Assembly (NCBI RefSeq): GCF_000240225.1
Contig: NZ_AGUD01000303.1
Coordinates: 1-47,342, forward strand
Source: Patulibacter medicamentivorans
GTDB taxonomy: Bacteria; Actinomycetota; Thermoleophilia; Solirubrobacterales; Solirubrobacteraceae
Direction: 5' to 3'
Length of the DNA stretch: 47,342 bases
Shown here: positions 15,217-23,893 of the stretch, in pieces
Numbering within the stretch: position 1 is the stretch's first letter
How the letters are laid out: the number at the start of each line of letters is the position of its first letter
Position numbers and translations under genes: made by a program
Notes under the pieces: generated by a model
Databases searched by the model: none
What the model was told of the DNA's origin: nothing
What the model saw: only the letters and a program-made list of their open reading frames with translations

Positions 15217-16662
15217 ATGGCCCCTGACACGCTCGATCACCGCGAGGGTCCTCGCGACGAATGCGGCGTCTTCGGCGTCTACGCCCCCGGGCAGGACGTG
15301 GCGAAGTTCGCTTACTACGGGATGTACGCCCTGCAGCATCGCGGGCAGGAATCAGCGGGCATCGCGTCGGCCGACCTGGGCGGCTACATCATCACGCAGC
15401 GCGCCCTGGGCCTGGTCAGCCAGGTCTTCACCGAGCACGACCTGCGGGCCCTCAGCGGCGACCTGGCGCTCGGCCACACCCGCTACTCCACGACCGGCGG
15501 CAACGAGTGGGAGAACTCGCAGCCGGTCCACCGCAACGACCGCCGCGAGCTGGCGCTGGCCCACAACGGCAACCTCGTCAACGCCGTCGAGCTGCACGCC
15601 GAGCTGGTCGCCAAGGGCGTCCACTTCCGCGCGACCACCGACTCCGAGATCATGGCCGCGCTGCTCTCCACGGGCGAGGCGAACAGCCTGGAGGACGCGA
15701 TCGCGGACGCGATGCCGCGGCTGCGCGGGGCGTTCTCGACCGTCGTAATGGACCGCGACCGGGTCTGCGCCTTCCGCGATCCGCAGGGCATCCGCCCGCT
15801 GGTCCTCGGGCAGCTCGGGGGCGACGCCTGGGTCGTGGCGTCGGAGACCTGCGCCCTGGACATCATCGGCGCGACCTACGTGCGCGACGTCGCGCCGGGC
15901 GAGCTGGTCGTGCTCGACGAGCGCGGCGTCACCAGCCGCCAGGTGATCGAGGGCGAGCGCCAGGCGTTCTGCCTCTTCGAGTACATCTACTTCGCGCGGC
16001 CCGACTCGCGGATGAACGGTCAGCTGCTGCAGCGCAGCCGGGTCCGGATGGGCGAGATCCTGGCGCGCGAGGCGCCGGCGGTCGGCGCCGACCTGGTCGT
16101 CGCCGTGCCCGACTCGGGGATCCCGGCCGCACGCGGCTTCGCGGCCGCCAGCGGGATCCCGATGGACGACGGCTTCGTCAAGAACCGCTACGTCCAGCGG
16201 ACCTTCATCCAGCCGGGCGACCAGCTGCGCCAGCACGGCCTGCGGCTGAAGTTCAACCCGCTGCCCGAGGTGATCGAGGGCAAGAGCCTGGTCGTCGTCG
16301 ACGACTCGATCGTCCGTGGCAACACCACCCGCCAGCTGGTCAAGATGCTGCGCGACGCCGGCGCCCGCGAGGTCCACTTCCGGATCACCGCGCCGCCGAT
16401 CCGCAACCCCTGCCACTACGGCGTCGACATGTCCTCGCGCGAGGAGATGGTCGCCCACGAGCGGACGGTCGACGAGATCCGCGACCACATCGGCTGCGAG
16501 TCGCTCGCCTACCTGTCGCTGGAGGGCGTCTACGAGGCGGTCCGCGGTCAGCGCAGCGGCCACTGCGACGCCTGCTTCAGCGGCGAGTACCCGATCCCGG
16601 GTACCGAGGACCACCTCGGCAAGTACGCGCTGGAGAACGCGCTGCCGATGGTCAAGGCCTGA
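15217..16662 (+). CDS. purF: Amidophosphoribosyltransferase (glutamine PRPP amidotransferase)
   Basis: A 481-residue enzyme for the first committed step of purine synthesis: PRPP plus glutamine gives phosphoribosylamine. The N-terminal Ntn glutaminase domain uses Cys16 after a 15-residue propeptide (DECGVFGVYAP). YGMYALQHRGQESAGI and LGHTRYSTTG follow. The PRPP loop is VVVDDSIVRGNTT near residue 365. Cysteines in FCLFEYIYFARPD, NPCHYG and GHCDACF match the Fe-S cluster ligands of the Bacillus-type enzyme. The ATG at 15217 has no clear ribosome site; the leader contains TTGACC at 15143. purL and purM are not adjacent, so the pathway genes are split here. Confidence 0.95.
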   Translation: MAPDTLDHREGPRDECGVFGVYAPGQDVAKFAYYGMYALQHRGQESAGIASADLGGYIITQRALGLVSQVFTEHDLRALSGDLALGHTRYSTTGGNEWENSQPVHRNDRRELALAHNGNLVNAVELHAELVAKGVHFRATTDSEIMAALLSTGEANSLEDAIADAMPRLRGAFSTVVMDRDRVCAFRDPQGIRPLVLGQLGGDAWVVASETCALDIIGATYVRDVAPGELVVLDERGVTSRQVIEGERQAFCLFEYIYFARPDSRMNGQLLQRSRVRMGEILAREAPAVGADLVVAVPDSGIPAARGFAAASGIPMDDGFVKNRYVQRTFIQPGDQLRQHGLRLKFNPLPEVIEGKSLVVVDDSIVRGNTTRQLVKMLRDAGAREVHFRITAPPIRNPCHYGVDMSSREEMVAHERTVDEIRDHIGCESLAYLSLEGVYEAVRGQRSGHCDACFSGEYPIPGTEDHLGKYALENALPMVKA

Positions 16663-16700
16663 GGCGGGCGCGCGGCCCCGGTCCCGTCGGCCGCGGCCGA

Positions 16701-17651
16701 TCAGCGGTGGGCGACGGCGGGCCGGTCGCCGCTCGTCGCCGGCTTCGGGTGGCGCACCAGGCGGCCCGCGACCAGGTGCCGGTCGAGCCAGCGCCGTGCC
16801 GGGGAGCCGAGCAGCCGCGTGTAGGCGCTGACGTTGCCGACGCAGCGGGCGGCGCCGAAGCTGTTGATCGCGGCGATCGCGGGTCCGCGAGGCGTCTCGA
16901 CCAGCAGCGGGCCGCCGGCGTCGCCGGTGCAGGCGACGGTGGCCGGGCTCCCGGTCGCCGCTCCGACGCAGAGCGCGTCGGGCGCGAGCACGCTGTCGTC
17001 GCTGCCGTCGTCGAGCAGCGAGCGGGCCACGCGGCGCGTGAAGGCGTCGCAGGAGCGATCGCTGCGGACCGGCGCCGACCCCGCTCGGAGCTCGCCGGCC
17101 CCGATGACGCCGGCGTTCAACCCGGTGTGCTCCTCGTCGGGATCCAGGTCGGCCCAGCGACCGACGCCCCAGCCGATCACCGTCGCGGACCGGCCGGGGG
17201 CGATCAGCGCCGCGTCGGCGCGATCGATCAGCGGCAGGGGCGTGACGTCCCGCGGTCGCGCCTCGAGCTCGAGCAGGGCGACGTCGGCGTTCAGGATCGC
17301 GCGGCCGCGCACGATCCAGCCGGGATCGATCGCCTGACGGCGCACCCGCAGTCGCTGGCCGCCGTCGTCGTCGCTCGTCGTCCGGCGGCCGAGCACCACG
17401 TGGGTCGCCCGCTGGCCGAGGAGGCAGTGGGCGGCCGTCAGTACCACCCGCGGGGCGACCAGCGCGCCGGTGCAGATGGTCCCCTCGCCGTTGTCGACCT
17501 GGGCCAGCGCGGGGTGGTCGGCGACCGGGACCGGGCTGCCGCGCAGGACGGCGGACGCCGGCGCCACCGGAGCCAGCAGGGCGCCGGCGGCGAGCAGTGC
17601 GGCGCCGGCCGCGCGGCTCGGACGGGGGCGGATGGTGCGGAGGGGCAGCAT
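16701..17651 (-). CDS. Secreted trypsin-like (S1) protease homologue lacking the catalytic Ser
   Basis: A 316-residue exported protein with a signal peptide of ~35 residues (SRAAGAALLAAGALLAPVAPASA) and a chymotrypsin fold. The catalytic His is present (TAAHC, about residue 75), as is the Asp (NADVALLEL, about 123). The nucleophile motif reads CTGDAGGP instead of C-x-GDSGGP, with an unambiguous GCC codon for Ala at 16919-16917. Disulfide cysteines are kept. By family knowledge this should abolish normal proteolysis, so it may be a binding, scaffold or decoy homologue. ATG 17651 gives a clean signal peptide; a TTG at 17687 would add 12 residues. Confidence 0.82.
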   Translation of the reverse strand: MLPLRTIRPRPSRAAGAALLAAGALLAPVAPASAVLRGSPVPVADHPALAQVDNGEGTICTGALVAPRVVLTAAHCLLGQRATHVVLGRRTTSDDDGGQRLRVRRQAIDPGWIVRGRAILNADVALLELEARPRDVTPLPLIDRADAALIAPGRSATVIGWGVGRWADLDPDEEHTGLNAGVIGAGELRAGSAPVRSDRSCDAFTRRVARSLLDDGSDDSVLAPDALCVGAATGSPATVACTGDAGGPLLVETPRGPAIAAINSFGAARCVGNVSAYTRLLGSPARRWLDRHLVAGRLVRHPKPATSGDRPAVAHR

Positions 17652-17729
17652 CCGGCCGATGCTGCGGTCCGCCGGCTGATGGCGCAATCGGGCGCCGGGC
17701 CCTGAACCTTCGGCCGCGCGACCCCGAGA

Positions 17730-17772
17730 CGCGAGCCGCCCGCCACCGGGGAACGGCGACGGGCGGCTCGCG
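17730..17772 (-). terminator. Strong 13-bp stem-loop
   Basis: CGCGAGCCGCCCG (17730-17742) pairs perfectly with CGGGCGGCTCGCG (17760-17772), with a 17-nt loop. It lies upstream of both flanking large genes, so it does not terminate either. Reading the minus strand, it follows a short ORF that stops at 17796, suggesting a small transcript ends here. Confidence 0.5.
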
Positions 17773-17795
17773 GGGGACGGGAGGTGGCGGGAAGC

Positions 17796-17846
17796 TCAGG
17801 TGATCCGGGCCCCGTCGGGCATCGCGGTGATCCGGCTGGTGGGCAT
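17796..17846 (-). CDS. Possible 16-residue peptide ORF ahead of a hairpin
   Basis: The ORF encodes MPTSRITAMPDGARIT, with every third codon position G or C, and stops 24 nt before a 13-bp stem-loop. There is no convincing ribosome site; GATCCT lies 6 nt before the ATG and could be a weak -10. The same frame is open back to 18014 (72 residues), but codon use there is poorer. It is kept only as a candidate small gene because of its position relative to the hairpin. Confidence 0.25.
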   Translation of the reverse strand: MPTSRITAMPDGARIT

Positions 17847-18039
17847 GGCCCCAGGATCGAGCCGGGCGGCCGCCTCCGCAGGACCCTTCCGCGGTGAGCC
17901 CGACCACCCCGTCGCGTCGCGGTCGCCGAGCGACCGCGACGTCAGGGCTGGCCGCGCCGCCACGGGCACCGACGCGCCCCGACCGGTGCCGGCTCCGCAC
18001 CGAACCTGCGCCACCCGGCCCGTCGTCCGCTTCGGCGGC

Positions 18040-18045
18040 TACCGT
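18040..18045 (+). promoter_or_regulatory. -10 box of recQ
   Basis: TACCGT ends 10 nt before the ATG at 18056. No Shine-Dalgarno sequence lies between, so the mRNA leader is a few bases at most. Confidence 0.4.
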
Positions 18046-18055
18046 GAGGCATCGG

Positions 18056-19933
18056 ATGCCGGTCGACGATCCGCTGCTCCACACCCTGCGGGTCGCCTTC
18101 GGCCACCCCGCGTTCCGGCCCGGCCAGGAGGACGCCGCGCGGGCGGCCTACGGCGGGCGCGACGCGCTGGTCGTCATGCCGACCGGCGCCGGCAAGTCGC
18201 TGACCTACCAGCTGCCCGCGCTCTGCCGTGACGACCTGACGCTGGTCGTCTCGCCGCTGGTCTCGCTGATGCGCGACCAGGTCGAGCAGCTGAACGCCCG
18301 CGTCGCGGGGCCGTCCGCGCACACCGCGGCCGGGGCGGCCCAAGCGCGGCCGCCGGCGGCGATGCTCAGCGGCCAGCAGGACCCGGCCGAGAACCTCGCG
18401 ATCCTCGACCGCGCGGTCGCCGGCGACCTGCGGCTGCTCTACGTCGCGCCCGAGCGGTTCGGCTCGGCGGCCTTCCTGGAGCGGATCCGCCGCGCCCGGG
18501 TCGGCCTGTTCGTGGTCGACGAGGCGCACTGCGTCAGCCAGTGGGGCCACGACTTCCGTCCCGACTACTTCCGCCTGGCCGACGCCGCCCGCTGGCTCGG
18601 CGTGTCGTCGATCCTGGCGGCGACCGCCACCGCCACGCCGCAGGTCGCGCTCGACATCGAGCGGCGCCTGCACCTGCGCGACCCGGTCAACGTCCGGACC
18701 GGCTTCGACCGGCCGAACCTGTCGTTCGTGGTCCGCCGCTGCGCCGGCCAGGTCGAGCGTCGCGGCCGGCTGCTGGCGGCGCTCAAGGACGAGGACGCGC
18801 TGCCGGCGATCGTCTACGCCGGCACCCGCGACAACGCCGAGCGGCTCGCGGCCGACCTCTCCGCCCAGCTCGGCGTCGAGGCGGTCGCCTACCACGCCGG
18901 GCTCGACCGCAACCGCCGCGACGAGGCCCAGCGCCGGTTCATGTCCGGCGAGGTCCCGATCGTCTGCGCGACCAACGCCTTCGGCATGGGCGTCGACAAG
19001 GCCGACGTCCGGACCGTCGTCCACGACAGCGCGCCGCCGTCGGTCGAGGCCTGGTACCAGGAGGCGGGTCGCGCCGGCCGCGACGGCGCCCCGGCCCGTG
19101 CGCTGCTGCTGGCCGACGGGCGCGACAAGGGCCTCCACCGCTACTTCATCGAGCGCGGCGAGGTCGACGACCCGACCCTCGACCGGATCGCCGGCGCGAT
19201 CGTCCGCGGGTCGGTCGAGGGCCGCTTCGACCTCGGCGTCGGCGAGCTGGGCGCCGGTGACGGCGAGTCGGCGCGGGCGGTCCTCGGCCACCTGACCCAG
19301 GCCGGGATGGTCCAGCCCGCGCCGGGTCCGCCGGACCGGGTCCGCGGGCGGCTGCTCGGTCCCTACGACGACCGCGTCCGTCACGAGATCCGCTCGCTGG
19401 CGCACGAGGCGCAGCAGAAGCGGTGGGCGCAGTACCGGGCGCTCTGGAAGTTCGTCGAGGGGGAGACCTGCCGGCGCGAGGCGGTCCTCCACCACTTCGG
19501 CGATCGGGCGACGCCGCACCCCGACGTCCCCTGCTGCGACGCCTGCGTCCCGCTGCTGCTGCCCGAGCCGGAGCCCTCGGCCGGCGGCCGCGGCGGTGGC
19601 CGCTCGCGCTCGCGCGGCCCGCTGCGGGCGCTGTCCGGCAACGAGGCGCGGACGATCGACCGCTCGGTGGTCGAGGTCGTCCGCGACGCGAACCCGCCGG
19701 TCGGCCGCACGCGCACCGTCGAGATCCTGCGCGGCGGCCGCTCGCAGAAGGTCATCGAGCGGGGCTACGACGGCCTGCCCGGTTACGGCCGCCACGCCGA
19801 CCTGCGCGACGCCGACGTCCTGGCCCGGATCGACGCGCTGCTGGAGTCCGGCGCGCTCGGCTCCAGCGGCGGCCGCTACCCGACCCTGGTGCTGGTCGAC
19901 GACGGCCAGCTCGACCTCGAGGACGTGGCATGA
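18056..19933 (+). CDS. recQ: ATP-dependent DNA helicase RecQ
   Basis: A 625-residue 3'-5' superfamily 2 helicase for recombination and replication-fork repair. Visible are motif 0 (FGHPAFRPGQEDA), Walker A PTGAGKSLTYQLPA, DEAH box DEAHCVSQWGHDFRPDY, motif III ATATAT, motif IV-VI region ATNAFGMGVDKADVR and QEAGRAGRDG, then the RecQ zinc-binding segment with four Cys (CRREAVLHHFGD to CCDAC). The C-terminal ~110 residues contain a basic Gly/Arg/Ser linker and an end region that may be a divergent HRDC or DNA-binding domain. The ATG at 18056 is set by the near-leaderless promoter. The stop overlaps the purN start by 4 bases. Confidence 0.92.
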   Translation: MPVDDPLLHTLRVAFGHPAFRPGQEDAARAAYGGRDALVVMPTGAGKSLTYQLPALCRDDLTLVVSPLVSLMRDQVEQLNARVAGPSAHTAAGAAQARPPAAMLSGQQDPAENLAILDRAVAGDLRLLYVAPERFGSAAFLERIRRARVGLFVVDEAHCVSQWGHDFRPDYFRLADAARWLGVSSILAATATATPQVALDIERRLHLRDPVNVRTGFDRPNLSFVVRRCAGQVERRGRLLAALKDEDALPAIVYAGTRDNAERLAADLSAQLGVEAVAYHAGLDRNRRDEAQRRFMSGEVPIVCATNAFGMGVDKADVRTVVHDSAPPSVEAWYQEAGRAGRDGAPARALLLADGRDKGLHRYFIERGEVDDPTLDRIAGAIVRGSVEGRFDLGVGELGAGDGESARAVLGHLTQAGMVQPAPGPPDRVRGRLLGPYDDRVRHEIRSLAHEAQQKRWAQYRALWKFVEGETCRREAVLHHFGDRATPHPDVPCCDACVPLLLPEPEPSAGGRGGGRSRSRGPLRALSGNEARTIDRSVVEVVRDANPPVGRTRTVEILRGGRSQKVIERGYDGLPGYGRHADLRDADVLARIDALLESGALGSSGGRYPTLVLVDDGQLDLEDVA

Positions 19934-20565
19934 GCGACGACGCCGTCCCGGCCCGCGACCCGCTGCGGGTCGGCGTGCTCGCGTCGGGCCAGGGGACGAA
20001 CCTGCAGGCGCTGCTCGATCGGCTGCCGCCCGACCAGGCGCGCGTGGTCGCGGTCGCCGGCGACCGGGCGGACGCGATCGCGTTCCGACGGGCCGCGGAC
20101 GTCGGGGTCGAGCACGCGGCCTTCCCGCGCGACGAGCACCCCAGCCGCGAGGCGCGCGACGCCGCGATCGCCGCCTGGCTCGCCGCGCGCGAGGTCGAGC
20201 TGGTGGTGCTGGCCGGCTACATGGCGATCCTGACCCCGGCGTTCCTGCGGGCGTTCCCCGACCGGGTCCTCAACGTCCACCCGTCGCTGCTGCCGGCGTT
20301 CCCAGGGATCCGGGCGATCGAGCAGGCGGTCGCCTACGGGGTCCGGGTCTTCGGGGTCACCGTCCACCTGGTCGACGAGGGCGTCGACACTGGGCCGATC
20401 GTCCTCCAGGAGGCGATCCAGCTGCACGGTCCGATCGACGCGGCGACGGTCCACGCCGCGCTGCAGCCGATCGAGCACCGGCTGCTGCCGGAAGCGGTCG
20501 GGCTGGTCGCACGCGGCGCGCTCCGCCGCGACCCGGACGACCCGCGCCGCGTGCTCGTCGGCTGA
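19930..20565 (+). CDS. purN: Phosphoribosylglycinamide formyltransferase
   Basis: A 211-residue enzyme that transfers a formyl group from 10-formyl-tetrahydrofolate to GAR in purine synthesis. The GAR-binding start VLASGQGTNLQALLD, catalytic Asn and His in NVHPSLLPAFPG and Asp in HLVDEGVDTGPIVLQ are all present. It overlaps recQ (ATGA at 19930-19933), so it is translated from the recQ message, an unusual partner for a purine gene. It is followed by a 9-bp terminator stem. Confidence 0.94.
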   Translation: MSDDAVPARDPLRVGVLASGQGTNLQALLDRLPPDQARVVAVAGDRADAIAFRRAADVGVEHAAFPRDEHPSREARDAAIAAWLAAREVELVVLAGYMAILTPAFLRAFPDRVLNVHPSLLPAFPGIRAIEQAVAYGVRVFGVTVHLVDEGVDTGPIVLQEAIQLHGPIDAATVHAALQPIEHRLLPEAVGLVARGALRRDPDDPRRVLVG

Positions 20566-20581
20566 TCGCGCGCCACTGACG

Positions 20582-20602
20582 CGGCGGGCCGTCGGCCCGC
20601 CG
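20582..20602. terminator. Hairpin after purN
   Basis: CGGCGGGCC (20582-20590), loop GTC, GGCCCGCCG (20594-20602): a perfect 9-bp stem between the convergent purN and lipoprotein genes, usable in both directions. Confidence 0.6.
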
Positions 20603-20654
20603 GATGGTCGTGGGCGGGGCCGGCGCGCAGGGCGCCGAGCCCGCCTGCCCGGAC

Positions 20655-21038
20655 TCAGTTGCCGGGGGTCCCGATCTGGTTCTTCAGGTCGTCGAGCTGC
20701 TTCTGGACGTCGTCGCCGCTGACGCCGCTCTTCTCGAGCTGCTTCTTGATCTCGTCGGAGCGGGGGATCTGGTCCAGCTGCTTCTTGATGTCGTCCGAGC
20801 TCGGCAGCTTGTCGAACTGGTCCTTCATCTTCTCGTACTGCTTCTTGATCTCGGGATCGTCGAGCAGGTCCTTGGCGCGCTTCTGGATCTCGTCCGGCGA
20901 GAGCTTGCCGCTCTGGACGTCCTTCTGGAACTGCTCGGCCTTCTGCTTGGCGTCGTCCTCGGCGCTGCCGCCACAGGCGGTCATGCCGAGGGCGGCGGTC
21001 AGCAGCAGGGGAAGAGCGAGCAGACGAACGGGGGTCAT
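20655..21038 (-). CDS. Small Lys/Asp/Gln-rich lipoprotein, paralogue 1
   Basis: A 127-residue lipoprotein: signal peptide MTPVRLLALPLLLTAALGM, lipobox MTAC, then an almost entirely helical, charged region. It contains three loose internal repeats of the type S-x-D-D/E-I/V-K-K-Q-L. Arg is nearly absent and Lys abundant, unusual for so GC-rich a genome. The ATG at 21038 has AGGAGAGG at good spacing. A related lipoprotein is at 24223-24615, on the far side of the secreted hydrolase. It is probably an extracytoplasmic coiled-coil protein; function unknown. Confidence 0.75.
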   Translation of the reverse strand: MTPVRLLALPLLLTAALGMTACGGSAEDDAKQKAEQFQKDVQSGKLSPDEIQKRAKDLLDDPEIKKQYEKMKDQFDKLPSSDDIKKQLDQIPRSDEIKKQLEKSGVSGDDVQKQLDDLKNQIGTPGN

Positions 21039-21321
21039 GGATACCTCTCCTGGTGGCCGTGTCGGCCGGAACGGGGGGATGGGACGGATGGAACTGTAGG
21101 GCCCGCGGCGGGCACCGGGCTCCCCTCCCGCGGTGAGCCGGCTGCCCACCTGGGCCGCGTGGCACGGCGAGGCCGGTGGATCGCTCGGCAGGCTGTCGCA
21201 TGCAGGTACCAAAACGTTGTACGAGTGCACAGGAGGTTCGCCCTCGCCCGGTCGTAGCGTGACCGTCGACCCCTCGGGCGTCGCCGTGCCGGCACGCCCG
21301 CAACCCTCTCGAAAGGCACCC

Positions 21322-23841
21322 GTGGACGACGGAACCCCTCGGTTCGTCGCCGCGTCGGCCCCTGCGCGCACCCAGCGCACGGGCACGCTCCGGCGATCCC
21401 CGATCACGACCATCGATCGACGCGCGGCCCGCTCAGCCGGCCGCCCGGGCCCAGCCCTGGCTCGCGTCCGCCGCGTCGCGCTGACGCTGCTGCTCGGGCT
21501 GCTCGGCCTGGTGACGCTCGGCCCGGCAGCCGCGGCGGCGGACGACCGAGGCGTCCCCGACCCGCTGGCGATCGGCCCGCAGCAGGTGAAGAAGCTCGAG
21601 TACGACGCCGGCACCCTGCTGCTGAACCTGCCGACCGCCGGCCAGACGACCACCGTGCCGATGAAGGGCTCGATCGTCTACCCCGTCGGCGCCGAGCCGT
21701 CGAAGGTGATCATCTTCCTGCACGGGCGCCACAGCGTCTGCATCGGCACCACCGGCACGCCTTCGGCGCCCGGCCCGTCCCCGGGGACCTGCCTCGACAG
21801 CACCGCGCCGGACGGCACGCCGATCTCGACCGACGTCCGCAGCTACGGCGGCTACGACTACCTGTCGGCCAACCTCGCCAGCCACGGCTACGCGGTGATG
21901 AGCATCGAGGCCAACATCACCGGCTTCGACAACGGCTACCCCGACGCCGGAGCCGGCGCCCGGTCGCAGGTCATCCAGGCCTCGCTGCGCCTGCTGGACC
22001 GCTGGAACAACGGCCGCGGCCCGGTCACCGACGATCCCGACACGACGATCGGGACCAAGCTCGTCGGCAAGCTCGAGCTGTCGAGCGGGATCGGGCTGAT
22101 GGGCCACTCGCGCGGCGGTGACGCGGTCACCGACTTCGTGACCTACAACCGCAACGGCTCGCGCTGGCCGCTGGCCGGCGTGCTCGCGCTGGCTCCGACC
22201 TACTACTCGCTGAACCGGACCCCCGAGGGCACCAACTACGCCACCCTGCTGCCGGCCTGCGACGGCGACGTCAGCAACCTGCAGGGCGCGCGCTTCTTCG
22301 AGAACGCGAAGTACGCGGCCGGCAACGCCAACGTGGCCAAGACGCAGTTCTACGTCCAGGGCACCGACCACAACTACTTCAACACCGTCTGGACCGGAGA
22401 CGACTTCAGCTCGACCACCGACCCGGCCTGCTCGCGCGGCGCGGCCAGCAGCGCCCGGCTGACCCCGAGCGACCAGCGGCGCGTCGGCGTCGCCCTGATG
22501 GACGGCTTCCTGCGCCGCTACGTCGGCGGCGAGAAGGCGTTCGCGCCGCTGATGACCGGTGCGGTCACGCTGCCGTCGACCGCCTACCCGCTCGAGAGCG
22601 GCGTCGGCGGCCCGCAGACGGTCAAGACCAGCTACATCGGGCCGGAGAGTCAGCGGCTGGACATCCTGCGGCCGACGCCGATGGTCGACACCAGCGACAC
22701 GACCGCGCCGCCGCCCGCGGTCGACGCGACCGCCACCACCGTCGCCGCGACCGGTGCGCCGATCGTCGCGACGGGCCTCTCGACGTTCCAGGTCTGCCGG
22801 ACCGCGGCCCCGCCCGGCCGCGGCCTGCCGGCCACCTCGGGGCCCTACCCGGACTGCCCGGCCGACACCGCGTCGGCGACCGCGAACCGCTCGATCGGGA
22901 CGCAGTTCACCGTCGCCTGGGACGGGCCGGCGTCGCTCGCCGCCGGTCTCGACCCGGCGGGCGCGGCGAAGGACGTCTCGGGCTTCGGGGTCCTCGACCT
23001 GCGGGCCGCCGTCAACCGCGCCGACCCGCGCAACCCCAAGGGCGACGACGTCCATCCCGAGGCCGCGACCCAGGACCTCGACGTGACGCTGGTCGACGAG
23101 GCGGGGCGCCGCGCGAGCACCAACGCGGCCCGCTGGTCGACGGCGCTCCAGCCGTCGATCGGCACGCGCTTCAAGCACGTCGTGCTCAACGGCATCCGGA
23201 TTCCGCTCTCGGCCTTCGCCGGAGTCGACCTGACCCGGATCACGTCCGTCGAGCTCGGCTTCGGCGTCCGCACCGCGACCGGGTCGATCCAGCTGGCCGA
23301 CGTCGGCTTCCAGGAGACCAGCGCGACCGACGTCGATCCGCGCGTGCCGCCGCGCAACGGCCCGGACTCGCCGGAGGGGACCGTGGTCGGGACGCCCGAG
23401 CAGCAGGGCACCTCGACGCCGCCGCCGGCCGGGCCGGGCACGAAGCCGGCGGCCTGCGTCGATCGCTGGCGGCCGAAGAGCGCGGTCCGCCGGATCCGTG
23501 CCAGCCGCACGCGGCTGCTGGTCGTCGGCATCGCCTCGGATCGCGGCTGCACCCGCGGCGGCAAGCGGGTCGCCGGCAAGGCCGGCGGCGGCGTCCGGCG
23601 GACGCTCGTGGCCGTCGGGCAGCCGAGCGGCAAGGGCTGCCGGTACCTGACGGCCAAGGGCCGCATGAGCGGCCGGCTCCCGTGCACGCAGACGATCGCG
23701 CTGAACGCGAAGGGCACCAGCGGCTGGTCGCTGTCGCGATCGGTGCGGCTGGCGAAGGGCCGCTACACGGTCACGGTCACCACGGTCGACCGCAGCGGCA
23801 ACGCGGTCCGGGCGGCGCGCCAGTCGGTTCGCGTGCGCTGA
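21322..23841 (+). CDS. Large secreted alpha/beta-hydrolase-fold protein
   Basis: An 839-residue exported protein. The GTG start at 21322 is chosen for GAAAGG (21311-21316), 5 nt upstream; the frame is open further up without a ribosome site. A long basic leader precedes the signal core VALTLLLGLLGLVTLGPAAAAA (residues ~53-74). The hydrolase domain shows VIIFLHGRHSVC (oxyanion region) and the nucleophile elbow GHSRGG with Ser263; GTDHNYFN may carry the catalytic His. A middle beta-rich domain and a Cys-containing C-terminal Ig-like tail (from about residue 710) follow. It is probably an esterase, lipase or peptidase acting outside the cell. It ends 11 nt before a remarkable hairpin array. Confidence 0.78.
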   Translation: MDDGTPRFVAASAPARTQRTGTLRRSPITTIDRRAARSAGRPGPALARVRRVALTLLLGLLGLVTLGPAAAAADDRGVPDPLAIGPQQVKKLEYDAGTLLLNLPTAGQTTTVPMKGSIVYPVGAEPSKVIIFLHGRHSVCIGTTGTPSAPGPSPGTCLDSTAPDGTPISTDVRSYGGYDYLSANLASHGYAVMSIEANITGFDNGYPDAGAGARSQVIQASLRLLDRWNNGRGPVTDDPDTTIGTKLVGKLELSSGIGLMGHSRGGDAVTDFVTYNRNGSRWPLAGVLALAPTYYSLNRTPEGTNYATLLPACDGDVSNLQGARFFENAKYAAGNANVAKTQFYVQGTDHNYFNTVWTGDDFSSTTDPACSRGAASSARLTPSDQRRVGVALMDGFLRRYVGGEKAFAPLMTGAVTLPSTAYPLESGVGGPQTVKTSYIGPESQRLDILRPTPMVDTSDTTAPPPAVDATATTVAATGAPIVATGLSTFQVCRTAAPPGRGLPATSGPYPDCPADTASATANRSIGTQFTVAWDGPASLAAGLDPAGAAKDVSGFGVLDLRAAVNRADPRNPKGDDVHPEAATQDLDVTLVDEAGRRASTNAARWSTALQPSIGTRFKHVVLNGIRIPLSAFAGVDLTRITSVELGFGVRTATGSIQLADVGFQETSATDVDPRVPPRNGPDSPEGTVVGTPEQQGTSTPPPAGPGTKPAACVDRWRPKSAVRRIRASRTRLLVVGIASDRGCTRGGKRVAGKAGGGVRRTLVAVGQPSGKGCRYLTAKGRMSGRLPCTQTIALNAKGTSGWSLSRSVRLAKGRYTVTVTTVDRSGNAVRAARQSVRVR

Positions 23842-23851
23842 GCGGGGACGA

Positions 23852-23886
23852 CGACCGGCGGCCCGGGGGGAGCGGGCCGCCGGTCG
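23852..23886 (+). terminator. Terminator of the secreted hydrolase gene
   Basis: CGACCGGCGGCCC (23852-23864) pairs perfectly with its reverse complement at 23874-23886, 13 bp with a 9-nt loop, 11 nt after the stop codon. Confidence 0.65.
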
Positions 23887-23893
23887 ATCGCAC

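Larger units (their letters stand above)
17652..18055. other. Divergent intergenic region between the protease homologue and recQ
   Basis: About 400 bp. It contains the 13-bp-stem hairpin at 17730-17772, a possible 16-codon minus-strand ORF ending just before it (17796-17846), and the recQ -10 box at 18040. The rest shows no clear signal. Confidence 0.4.

Noticed and set aside
12205..15339. 1044-codon minus-strand open frame
   Set aside because: Its end is methionine aminopeptidase. The upstream part is a shadow of the NhaA-DsbA gene.
21231..21236. Perfect AGGAGG upstream of the secreted hydrolase
   Set aside because: No ATG, GTG or TTG follows at a workable spacing. The GTG at 21322 with GAAAGG explains the gene better.
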